The translations under genes and the position numbers were made by a program. Source: Candidatus Aminicenantota bacterium (GTDB lineage: Bacteria; Acidobacteriota; Aminicenantia; Aminicenantales; UBA8522). From it: DNA of 12,324 nt. The DNA lies in assembly GCA_003524335.1 (NCBI GenBank), contig DQHV01000108.1:1-12324 (forward strand), in the 5' to 3' direction. Shown in pieces: positions 6,003 through 12,324 of this stretch (positions within the stretch are counted from its first letter, which is position 1; the number at the start of each line of letters is the position of its first letter). Under the pieces are notes generated by a model. The model was not told the DNA's origin. It searched no databases and saw only the letters and a list, made by a program, of their open reading frames with translations.

Positions 6003-8246
6003 TTATTCTTTTTCCAGGCGTTCCAGCTCGGCTTTGGCCTTTCTGATGCTGGTCTCGCTTTCGTCCCGGGAATTTTCCAGGTAAAGCTTGAAATACTTCA
6101 CCGCTTCTCGATTATTCCCGCTCTTTTCATAGGCTAGGGCCAGGTTGAAAAATCCGACCGGCGTCGGTCGGATGGTCAAGGCCTGTTCAAGGCAAGAAAT
6201 GGCCTGGTCATATTCGCCCAGGTAAGAAAAGGCGATGCCGATGTATTGATAGAAGGCCTGTTCTTCGGGAAAATCGTCGATCAATTTTTTATAGACTTCG
6301 ATGGCTTCCCTCAATCGGCCGTTGGAAGCCAGATTCCCCGCATAGCTCATTCTCAGATACCGGCTTTCGGGTTCGACGACCAGAGCCCGATCATAATAGG
6401 TGCGGGCCTCTTCCTTGCGACCCTGCAAATCCAGGATTCCGGCGCAGACGGTCAGAGCATCGACGTTTCGAGGGTTCAGACTCAGGACTTTGTTCATGGT
6501 CTCAAAGGCTTCCCGGGACCTGCCGGTGACCAGATAAGTATGACCCAGGCGGACCAGGAGGATCTCGGAATCCGGGATCCTGGACATGCCCCTGTTCAGG
6601 GTCTCTACGGCCTGGTCGAATTTCCTCTGTCTCGCCTGAGCAATCGCCAGATTGACATAGCCGGCCGGAGTATCAGGGACGTCCTCCAGAACCCTGAGAT
6701 AGACCTGTTCGGCCTCGGCATAGTTTTCCTCGAACTCATAAGCCTGAGCCTGCTGGATCAGCCTGAGCAGATCGGTCTTATCTTTCGGGTCGGGAAAGAT
6801 CGATCCGGGTCTGGCCGGGGCGAAGTTCACGTAACCCAAGGATCTTAGCTTTTCCATGTCTTCGGCCCTGGTGCTCACCCCCCCGCTCGCCGGCTTGCCC
6901 CCGGAGCTTGCGCGGAGGACCTCCTGTTCCAGCTTTTTCCTCAGCTCGCTGGCTCTGTCGGCCGACGTCTCGCCCAGATTCTTTCGTTCCTCAGGGTCCT
7001 TCTCCAGGTCGTACAACTCAGGCCGTGGGGACTGAATGAATTTCCAGCGCATCGAGATCAACCCGACCATCTCCGACCAACCGAAGTTCTCCCGGGGGTA
7101 AAAGCTCTCCACCAGGCTGTCGAGGTCCTTCCGGGTCTTGCCCTTGAGCCAGGCGACGAGGCTTTGTCCCTTCATTCCCGCGGCCTCCTCCTTCAGGCCG
7201 ACGATCTCAAGGACGGTCGGAGCCACGTCGACCAGGCGGACCTGGCTTTCGATGACCCGAGAACGGGAGAAGACGGCGGTGTTATATAGAATGAGCGGGA
7301 CTCTGAGGGTCTCTTCGTACAGGAAGATCCCGTGACCGATCTCCACCTTGTCCCCCAGCCCTTCGCCATGGTCGCCCGCGACGACGACGATCGTTTTCTC
7401 GAGCACCCCTTTTTCTCTCAGCCGATCCAGGAGAGCCCCCACATAATGGTCCATGTAGGCGATCTCGCCGTCATATAGACGGCTGGCGAATTCCTCCTTG
7501 TACGGCGATGGCGGATCATAAGGCCAATGAGGGTCATAGTAATGGACCCAGCTGAAGAACCTGTTCTCTCCGTTGTTGCCCAGCCATCGGGAAAACCTAG
7601 CAAAGGTCTCCTCGGCCCGGCGCTCCGCGTTTATGGTTTTGAAGGGCAGCTCCGCTCGAAACGTGTCGTCATAGACGTCGAAGCCCCGGTCGATCCCGAA
7701 TCGGGAGTCCACGGAAAAGGAAGAGACGAACGCTGAAGTGGAGTAGCCCCGCCCTTTCAGGATCTCCGCCAGGCTCCTTATCCCGGAGGGGAGATCGTGA
7801 CCGTTATTACGGACCCCATGCGCCACCGGATCAAGGCCGGTCATGATCGAAGCATGAGAAGGCAGGGTCAGCGGAGCCGGGCAATAAACCCGGGCGAACC
7901 GGATTCCTTCCCGGGCCAGCCGATCGAGGTTGGGCGTTCTGGCCGTTTGATCACCATAACAGCCCAGATGATCGGCCCGGGTGGTATCCAATGTGATCAG
8001 CAGGACATTATAAGAAGGCGCCCCCGGCAGCTTGACCTTGCTTCTCCCCCCGCTGATGACAAAAACAAGGGCCAGCAGACCCAACCCGGCTCCCGTTCCG
8101 GTCATCCACCAGATCAATCTGGATCGACCGCCGGATTTCCGGCCCTGAGTCTCTCGCCGGGCCTTCTTTTTTTCGGCCGCGGCAGCATTAAACCGGGCTT
8201 GACCCGATGTCGAAGCTCCCTTCTTTTGAGATCTTTTCTTGCTCAT
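6003..8246 (-). CDS. Membrane-anchored sulfatase-fold hydrolase/transferase with seven TPR repeats
   Basis: The 747-residue protein belongs to the alkaline phosphatase/sulfatase superfamily. A very basic N-terminus (1-43) precedes one membrane helix (about 44-66), giving N-in topology with the rest in the periplasm. The catalytic domain spans about 78-445. Likely metal ligands are D87 (in TLDTTRADHLGCYG), T127, D292 and H293 (AGDHGEG); H240 (DPHWPY) and H305 (GHG) are further active-site candidates. The nucleophile position reads T127-L-P-S-H, not C/S-x-P-S-R. Formylglycine maturation is therefore impossible and a Thr nucleophile is expected, as in LtaS and EptA transferases. PELYDLEKDPEERKNL matches the sulfatase C-terminal segment. 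Residues 493-730 hold about seven TPRs with near-constant 34-residue spacing. The start at 8246 has only a weak GAG upstream. Substrate is unknown, and sulfatase activity should not be assumed from the fold. Confidence 0.85.
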   Translation of the reverse strand: MSKKRSQKKGASTSGQARFNAAAAEKKKARRETQGRKSGGRSRLIWWMTGTGAGLGLLALVFVISGGRSKVKLPGAPSYNVLLITLDTTRADHLGCYGDQTARTPNLDRLAREGIRFARVYCPAPLTLPSHASIMTGLDPVAHGVRNNGHDLPSGIRSLAEILKGRGYSTSAFVSSFSVDSRFGIDRGFDVYDDTFRAELPFKTINAERRAEETFARFSRWLGNNGENRFFSWVHYYDPHWPYDPPSPYKEEFASRLYDGEIAYMDHYVGALLDRLREKGVLEKTIVVVAGDHGEGLGDKVEIGHGIFLYEETLRVPLILYNTAVFSRSRVIESQVRLVDVAPTVLEIVGLKEEAAGMKGQSLVAWLKGKTRKDLDSLVESFYPRENFGWSEMVGLISMRWKFIQSPRPELYDLEKDPEERKNLGETSADRASELRKKLEQEVLRASSGGKPASGGVSTRAEDMEKLRSLGYVNFAPARPGSIFPDPKDKTDLLRLIQQAQAYEFEENYAEAEQVYLRVLEDVPDTPAGYVNLAIAQARQRKFDQAVETLNRGMSRIPDSEILLVRLGHTYLVTGRSREAFETMNKVLSLNPRNVDALTVCAGILDLQGRKEEARTYYDRALVVEPESRYLRMSYAGNLASNGRLREAIEVYKKLIDDFPEEQAFYQYIGIAFSYLGEYDQAISCLEQALTIRPTPVGFFNLALAYEKSGNNREAVKYFKLYLENSRDESETSIRKAKAELERLEKE

Positions 8247-8360
8247 TAATTCTCAAGCCGGATCAAGGCCCGTTTGCAACCTCGAGTCGTCAGAGAGCGT
8301 TCTATCGTCCGCTGCCTGACTCGGAGGAAGACTCTGTGCCATCCCGAATGATGGAATCAA

Positions 8361-8387
8361 AGTATAAAACTCCCCCTAGAGTGTCAA
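8361..8387 (-). promoter_or_regulatory. Candidate sigma70-type promoter for the sulfatase-fold gene
   Basis: On the minus strand a perfect TTGACA (8387-8382) is followed after 15 nt by TATACT (8366-8361), 5 of 6 to the -10 consensus. The spacer is two short of optimal, which weakens the call. It lies directly behind the receptor gene's terminator and would give an untranslated leader of about 110 nt before the ATG at 8246. The same hexamers, each followed by the same next base (TTGACAC, TATACTT), occur upstream of the receptor gene. Confidence 0.45.
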
Positions 8388-8423
8388 GAAAAGAGCCCGC
8401 CCTTCGGAGGAAGGGCGGGCTCT
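8386..8423 (-). terminator. Intrinsic terminator of the TonB-dependent receptor gene
   Basis: A perfect 14-bp inverted repeat (8392-8405 with 8410-8423; arm core GAGCCCGCCCTTC) encloses a 4-nt loop. On the minus strand it is followed by TTTTCTT. It starts 28 nt downstream of the receptor stop codon. The long GC-rich stem, tight loop and U-rich tail are textbook for Rho-independent termination in the minus direction. On the plus strand no T-run follows, so it acts for the receptor transcript only. Confidence 0.88.
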
Positions 8424-8451
8424 CGATGGTGACAGGTCCCGAGCGCCTCAA

Positions 8452-11400
8452 TCAGAAGGAGAACTTTAAGCCCAGACGCGCGGACCAGGGGGCGAACCGG
8501 GTCTCCCACTTGTTGAATCCGGAATTCGTATCGCCCGCGTCCACAACCATCGCTTGGTAACCGCGGGCCACGGTTCCGTCGAGGATCTGCGGATAGTCTG
8601 CGTAGACGCCGTCCAGATTGAGATCGGTGATCCGGCTCTGAATAGTGCTGGTGTTGGTCACGTTGTTGATCTGGAGGTTGACGGAAGCCCGGTACTTGTC
8701 GCCGAGCCTAAAGGTGTAGTCCAGATAGATATCGGCCCAGAATGTGAACGGCAGACGGCCCAGGTCCCCGCGGTTCTGGGGATAAATGTACCTGTCGTTG
8801 AACAAGAGCTTGGACGTCAAGGGCAGGCCGCTCCGGCCGTAGGCGATCATGCCCACAGTCAACCCAAACGGGAAGGAATAGGCCCCGTAAGCCTTGAGGT
8901 AATGGGTCCTGTCCTGGGGCAGGGCGCCTTCGAGAACATCCCCTTTGGCATCATACATGATGAACCAGTCGTCGTAGTACAATTCGACGTTCGGGCCGAC
9001 GCGGCCGAGGCCGCCGGAAACTTCGTCAGAGCTGGCCAGGCCGGAGTAATTCCCCGACACCCGGCTCAGGGTATAGTTGATCCCGCCCTGCCAGCTGTTG
9101 CTGAACCTCTTTTCGAGCGAGACGTTCAGGCCGTAATATTCCCTTGTCGCTTTCGGGCAAGCCCAGTAATCATCGGTGAACTTTCCGCCCTGGGAGACCG
9201 GTCGGGACCAGCCGAACCCGGGGTTGGTGATGTAGAAGGTCTCCGTCAGGTCCGTAGTGCCGTCGGGATTGACCACAGTTTCGAACACGCCGACGTCCTC
9301 GATCGTCCGGAGGAGGTGCTTATTGACGAGGCGCACCGACAAGGAGAGGTCCTCCATCAGCTTCTTCTCCGCGCCGAAGGAGATCTCCCTCTGGGCGGTC
9401 GGTTTCAGGTCCGGATCGACCCGGCCGAACGACGGCGGCAGGAAATCGAGGGATCCGGCGTACTTGCCGCCGGCTTCCTGACTGGCCCTGTCGTCGAACG
9501 CGCCGCTCGCCGCGATCACCGTCCAATCCGGGGTCGTGAGAGAGTAATAGTCCTGCTTGCGCTTCCAGCCGCCGAAAGTAAGTTCGGCCATGTAGAGCTT
9601 CATGACGTCGTAATAGATGCCGAAGCTTCCGAAGACCTTGAGGCTGGAATCCCCGAAGACGTCATAGACCGCACCCAAGCGGGGGGCCAGCATCTGCCCC
9701 AGATCGAACTTGACGGGCTTGTCCGTAAAACCCGTGTAGGACGTGTCGGTGGTCATGGACGGAATGTACTGGCTCTCGGCCCGGACGCCGAAGTTGATGG
9801 TCAGCCTGTTCTTGATCGTCCAGGAATCCTGGAGGTAGAGCGACCAGTTGTTGGCATGGATTTTCCAGGCGCCTCCGTTAACAGGTTGGGTCCAGGAACC
9901 CCGGAGGTAATAGTACCCGTAAGCGCCGTAATTGGGGCTGCTCGGGTCGGCACCGACGCCGACAGGAAAGCCCAATGCATAGGTGGTCCTTCCGAAGCCC
10001 ATATAGACCCTGGGGTGTGTGGAGGAATTAAAAACGTCCTCATAGAGATAGGCATAGCCGATGCCGGCCTTCAAAGCGTGCTCACCCAGCCAATTGAGGT
10101 AGTAGGAAACATCAATGTTGTTGCCGATCTTCCCCTGCAGAACCTTTTGAGTATCCCGAAAGGTCCCGGCGTCCGTCCAACCGGAGGAATGGAGCAGGCC
10201 CGGATTGGCAACATAGAAGGGATCGTTCGCGTAGGGATAGTTGGAATAGTTGAAGTTAAAAGTCGACCTGTCCGGGGGCACAATCTGTTGATTGGTCTGG
10301 TTCTGAAGGTGCCAGCCGCCCCGGTAGCTGATGAGCAGGTTATTGCCGATCGAGTAGTCCGCCGTCAGCGCGGTGGTCCAGTTGGGATAGTCAAAACCCT
10401 CTTGCCCCCATTCATAGGCTGAGTCGTCGTAGCCCTGGATGCTCGGGAGGGCCCCCCGATACCTGCTGAAATTGTTGACGAAACTCGCCGCCAGCCGGAG
10501 CCCTTTCAGGGGGGCGGCCGAAAGCCTGATGGAGCCGTTGTAAACGGTGTTCTTGTTTTTGAACGTGGAGAACGGCCCCTCCCGGTAGTTGAAATCCCTC
10601 TGAGCCGCCGTTTGGTAGTAAATGGGGTTGATGGATCCGAAGAACCACAGCTTGTCCTTGATGATGTATCCGCCGAGGCTGAAGACCCCTTCGTACCGAT
10701 TAAAGCGATCCCTGTCCTTCCCGGCGTTGAAGTAGAGGGTGTCGTTGTTCGCATATTCCCAGATCGTATAGTCGTTCGGGTCCTGCCTGAGGTAGTCCCT
10801 AGCCTTCCCCTGCATCCACTGCCTGTTGTTCTCGTAGAAGGTCATGATGTCGCCGTGGAACTCGTTCCCTCCGGACCGGCTGATAACGTTGATGACACCG
10901 CCCATCGAGCCGCCGTACTCGGCGTTGTATCCGGAAGCCGTGACCTTGACCTCGTCCAGGAGCTCCAGGACGACGTTCTGGCCCTTGATGCCCAGATGGA
11001 AGTCCGTCACATCAGTGCCGTCGACGAAGAACATGTTCTCCGCGCCCGAGGCGCCGTCGACCGAAATCCCGGCGCTGACGTCCTCGTTTTGGACGCCGGG
11101 AATAGTGCTGATGAGGGAATCGAAGGACCTCCCGCGGGGAAGCGACAGGAAGATATCCTTGGTCATCGTCATGCCCTTGACCGTGCTCTTGACATCGATC
11201 AGAGGGGACTGGCCAACGACCGTGACCTGCTCTTCGACCGCGGCCTGTTCCAATGTCTCGTTCAAGACCATGGTCTGGGACAATTGCAGATAAACGTTCT
11301 TTCTGAGCAGCTTCTTGAACCCGGGAAGTGAAAAAGTAATCTCATAATTCCCGGACGGAAGGGCCATCAAACGGTAGGTCCCGTAGAGGTCGGTGATCGT

Positions 11401-11598
11401 GGAGGCTTTCCCGACCAGCTTGGGGCTGGCCGCTTCAACCGTCACCCCGGGAAGAGGATTCCCCTGGTCGTCCATGACCTTTCCGATGATCCTCCCTTCC
11501 GGCGTGAGCTGGGCGAAAGCTAGTCCCGCGGTCGACAAACAAACGATCAGGAAAAGAAAGAACCATTTCTTTTTCATTCGCTTTGATCCGCCTTTCAT
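8452..11598 (-). CDS. Oar-like TonB-dependent outer-membrane receptor with carboxypeptidase-regulatory domain
   Basis: The 1048-residue outer-membrane transporter or adhesin takes up or binds an unidentified ligand using TonB energy. A Sec signal peptide (MKKKWFFLFLIVCL...AFA, cleavage after residue 29) precedes a CarboxypepD_reg-like Ig-fold domain (about 35-118; GKVMDDQGNPLPGVTVEA...GTYRLMALPSGNYEITF). A TonB-box-like EEQVTVVG comes next, then the plug (about 125-243; PGVQNEDVSAGISVDG, FFVDGTDVTDF, GGVINVISRSG). The remainder is a long beta-barrel with many aromatic turns, ending in LKFSF with a terminal Phe for Bam recognition. ATG 11598 has AGGA four bases upstream. ATG 11577 (residue 8) starts a more canonical signal peptide and is a real alternative. 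No SusD partner is adjacent. A strong terminator follows. Ligand unknown. Confidence 0.92.
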   Translation of the reverse strand: MKGGSKRMKKKWFFLFLIVCLSTAGLAFAQLTPEGRIIGKVMDDQGNPLPGVTVEAASPKLVGKASTITDLYGTYRLMALPSGNYEITFSLPGFKKLLRKNVYLQLSQTMVLNETLEQAAVEEQVTVVGQSPLIDVKSTVKGMTMTKDIFLSLPRGRSFDSLISTIPGVQNEDVSAGISVDGASGAENMFFVDGTDVTDFHLGIKGQNVVLELLDEVKVTASGYNAEYGGSMGGVINVISRSGGNEFHGDIMTFYENNRQWMQGKARDYLRQDPNDYTIWEYANNDTLYFNAGKDRDRFNRYEGVFSLGGYIIKDKLWFFGSINPIYYQTAAQRDFNYREGPFSTFKNKNTVYNGSIRLSAAPLKGLRLAASFVNNFSRYRGALPSIQGYDDSAYEWGQEGFDYPNWTTALTADYSIGNNLLISYRGGWHLQNQTNQQIVPPDRSTFNFNYSNYPYANDPFYVANPGLLHSSGWTDAGTFRDTQKVLQGKIGNNIDVSYYLNWLGEHALKAGIGYAYLYEDVFNSSTHPRVYMGFGRTTYALGFPVGVGADPSSPNYGAYGYYYLRGSWTQPVNGGAWKIHANNWSLYLQDSWTIKNRLTINFGVRAESQYIPSMTTDTSYTGFTDKPVKFDLGQMLAPRLGAVYDVFGDSSLKVFGSFGIYYDVMKLYMAELTFGGWKRKQDYYSLTTPDWTVIAASGAFDDRASQEAGGKYAGSLDFLPPSFGRVDPDLKPTAQREISFGAEKKLMEDLSLSVRLVNKHLLRTIEDVGVFETVVNPDGTTDLTETFYITNPGFGWSRPVSQGGKFTDDYWACPKATREYYGLNVSLEKRFSNSWQGGINYTLSRVSGNYSGLASSDEVSGGLGRVGPNVELYYDDWFIMYDAKGDVLEGALPQDRTHYLKAYGAYSFPFGLTVGMIAYGRSGLPLTSKLLFNDRYIYPQNRGDLGRLPFTFWADIYLDYTFRLGDKYRASVNLQINNVTNTSTIQSRITDLNLDGVYADYPQILDGTVARGYQAMVVDAGDTNSGFNKWETRFAPWSARLGLKFSF

Positions 11599-11621
11599 AC
11601 TTTCCTAACCTCTCTCTCCCA

Positions 11622-11646
11622 GGGTGAATCCGTCATGGCTTCACCC
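11622..11646 (-). promoter_or_regulatory. Leader hairpin between the small ORF and the receptor start
   Basis: GGGTGAA (11622-11628) and TTCACCC (11640-11646) form a 7-bp perfect stem around 11 nt. Inside it, CC/GG can pair after a 1x1 mismatch. On the minus-strand transcript the 5' arm covers the last sense codon and stop of the 14-codon ORF, and the 3' arm ends about 15-20 nt before the receptor's Shine-Dalgarno. A ribosome finishing the small ORF would melt the stem, a layout compatible with translation-dependent control. Confidence 0.35.
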
Positions 11647-11685
11647 CAACCCTTGGTGCCAAATGCCCGCCTGCTCTATCGTCAT
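11641..11685 (-). CDS. Putative 14-residue leader peptide upstream of the TonB-dependent receptor
   Basis: On the minus strand an ATG at 11685 opens a frame of 14 codons (MTIEQAGIWHQGLG) ending in TGA at 11643-11641. AGGAG (11695-11691) sits five bases before the ATG, a near-ideal ribosome-binding site and stronger than that of the receptor gene itself. The stop lies 42 nt before the receptor start. The peptide has no run of a single amino acid that would suggest classical amino-acid attenuation. It may be translated as a leader that controls access to the receptor start, or be a chance ORF. Confidence 0.35.
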   Translation of the reverse strand: MTIEQAGIWHQGLG

Positions 11686-11695
11686 TCACACTCCT

Positions 11696-11708
11696 CGAAA
11701 ATTTTTCG
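11696..11708. repeat. Short AT-rich palindrome in the receptor leader
   Basis: CGAAAA and TTTTCG flank a single central base, forming a perfect 6-bp inverted repeat one base away from the AGGAG of the leader ORF. The one-base centre cannot form a tight RNA hairpin without opening base pairs, so if functional it is more likely a protein-binding half-site pair. It has no terminator-like tail for the upstream serine-hydrolase transcript. Confidence 0.2.
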
Positions 11709-11791
11709 TGCCTATGATAAGAGTTTGCTTTTTCTACGACGCGGAGAATTCCCGACCAGGACGATAAATCTCCCCTCCAATCCATGCCAGA

Positions 11792-11821
11792 AGTATATGA
11801 CCGGCCCCATGGCGGTGTCAA
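11792..11821 (-). promoter_or_regulatory. Candidate sigma70-type promoter of the TonB-dependent receptor gene
   Basis: On the minus strand a perfect TTGACA (11821-11816) and TATACT (11797-11792, 5 of 6) are separated by 18 nt, within the accepted range. The -35 begins 26 nt past the serine-hydrolase stop codon. Transcription would start near 11785 and give a leader of about 185 nt before the receptor ATG at 11598. The leader holds the 14-codon ORF, the hairpin at 11622-11646 and a small palindrome at 11696-11708. Confidence 0.55.
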
Positions 11822-11846
11822 TAGTTTAAAGAGCCGTTCGGTCGTC

Positions 11847-12324
11847 TCAGCGCCCCTCGGCCACCGCCGGCAGAATGTATTTTGGAACGTAGCCTTGCGA
11901 GATTTGCTTTGTGGGCGAATCGGCGTAGTTTCCGGCGTATATCGCCACCACAAGATCAAGTTCAGGAATCCCCATAACGGTTTGTCCACCATTGCCGCCT
12001 GCAAAAAAAGCGCGAATGATGCGCCCTTTGTAAGGATACTCAATCACCCACCACAGATAGCCGTACTTAAGGAGTTTATATGGTTCGATGGGTTCATAAT
12101 CTTTAATTTTGTACAAAGGAGAGGTCGCCCGGCGAGACCATTCCTCTGTCAGGATTCTACGACCGTTCCACGTCCCGCTGTTCACGTGCAACTGACCGAG
12201 TTTCATGAAATCGCGCAGCAACAATCGCACTCCCCCGCCCATATAGGCGTCGCCTGTCGGCGTCAAGTTCAAATAATACCGTTTGATTTGCAGCGGCTCG
12301 GCTATCAGTTCATGAAACAGCGTT
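11847..12324 (-). CDS. Beta-lactamase-family serine hydrolase, C-terminal part (5' end outside window)
   Basis: The visible part has 158 codons, open to the window edge, from a family usually 350-450 residues long. It belongs to the class C beta-lactamase-related/D-aminopeptidase-like serine hydrolases. Recognisable elements are LFHELIAEPLQI, then LTPTGDAYMGGGVRLLLRDF and MKLGQLHVNSGTWNGRRILTEEW, and GGNGGQTV, which occupies the place of the third (KTG-like) motif. The catalytic SxxK and YxN motifs would lie upstream, outside the window, so activity cannot be judged. Such proteins cleave small esters, amides or D-peptides; the substrate is unknown and resistance should not be inferred. GC is about 50% here (222 of 444 bases, 11881-12324), well below the other genes. 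The receptor promoter starts 26 nt after its stop. Confidence 0.85.
   Translation of the reverse strand, partial: TLFHELIAEPLQIKRYYLNLTPTGDAYMGGGVRLLLRDFMKLGQLHVNSGTWNGRRILTEEWSRRATSPLYKIKDYEPIEPYKLLKYGYLWWVIEYPYKGRIIRAFFAGGNGGQTVMGIPELDLVVAIYAGNYADSPTKQISQGYVPKYILPAVAEGR

Noticed and set aside
8253..8342. A 29-codon minus-strand ORF ending 6 nt before the sulfatase-fold start
   Set aside because: The spacing is suggestive, but there is no Shine-Dalgarno at a workable distance (GGG directly abuts the ATG), and the peptide has no recognisable feature. Chance is the simpler explanation.
8554..10422. A 622-codon open frame on the plus strand inside the receptor gene
   Set aside because: It lies in exact codon-to-codon register opposite the receptor gene. 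Stops there would require the rare TTA, CTA or TCA codons on the receptor strand, so a GC-rich gene leaves this frame open by composition. The translation shows no recognisable domain, while the receptor reads as a complete conserved protein.
11840..11862. Possible terminator right after the serine-hydrolase stop (GAG...CTC with CCGAACGG)
   Set aside because: The pairing needs a 4-nt bulge and a 2-nt loop, and only three T residues follow. It is not a credible hairpin.
11633..12043. A 136-codon minus-strand frame across the serine-hydrolase 3' end and the receptor leader
   Set aside because: It is out of frame with the serine hydrolase, whose reading matches a known family throughout. The alternative translation is low-complexity and without motifs.
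1..12324. CRISPR arrays, tRNA or rRNA genes, insertion sequences, phage genes
   Set aside because: No regularly spaced repeats, tRNA-like cloverleaf, transposase, integrase or phage structural protein could be seen on either strand.

Overview
The window looks like chromosomal DNA of a diderm, respiring bacterium. Supporting signs are an Oar-type TonB-dependent outer-membrane receptor with an N-terminal carboxypeptidase-regulatory-like domain, a periplasm-facing c-type cytochrome, and a membrane-anchored sulfatase-fold enzyme carrying TPR repeats. This combination, together with a rubredoxin-fused ferredoxin:disulfide reductase, suggests Acidobacteriota or the related Candidatus Aminicenantes. 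That placement is an inference from gene content, not a phylogenetic result. Most genes have a GC content near 60% (sampled lines); the last partial gene is close to 50%.

Left part (1-5989, all + strand). The window opens inside guaB (IMP dehydrogenase), followed 33 nt later by a four-helix membrane protein with a C-terminal monohaem cytochrome c domain. A 144-nt gap then holds a GC-rich hairpin, a candidate promoter, an 8-bp inverted repeat and a nine-codon ORF with a strong Shine-Dalgarno sequence. After it comes a tight five-gene operon: rubredoxin-FTR-type ferredoxin:disulfide reductase, a CPHC glutaredoxin/thioredoxin-like protein, and pyruvate (2-oxoacid) dehydrogenase E1 alpha, E1 beta and E2. 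Three junctions are stop/start overlaps and the fourth is a 2-nt gap. No E3 gene is present in the window.

Right part (6003-12324, all - strand). The E2 gene converges on a gene for a Thr-nucleophile sulfatase-fold protein with seven TPRs, leaving only 13 nt between them. Upstream of that gene lie a candidate promoter and a strong intrinsic terminator that closes the preceding TonB-dependent receptor gene. The receptor has its own candidate promoter and a leader of nearly 190 nt with a 14-codon ORF and a hairpin over its stop. The window ends in the C-terminal 158 residues of a beta-lactamase-family serine hydrolase.

The most interesting part is the left operon, where a ferredoxin-driven disulfide reductase and its probable dithiol partner are translationally coupled to the pyruvate dehydrogenase core. 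This suggests a thiol-redox link to PDH activity or lipoyl chemistry. On the right, the receptor and the sulfatase-fold/TPR enzyme look like separately transcribed neighbours that share promoter hexamers, possibly acting in uptake or remodelling of a surface or environmental polymer. Their substrate cannot be read from sequence.
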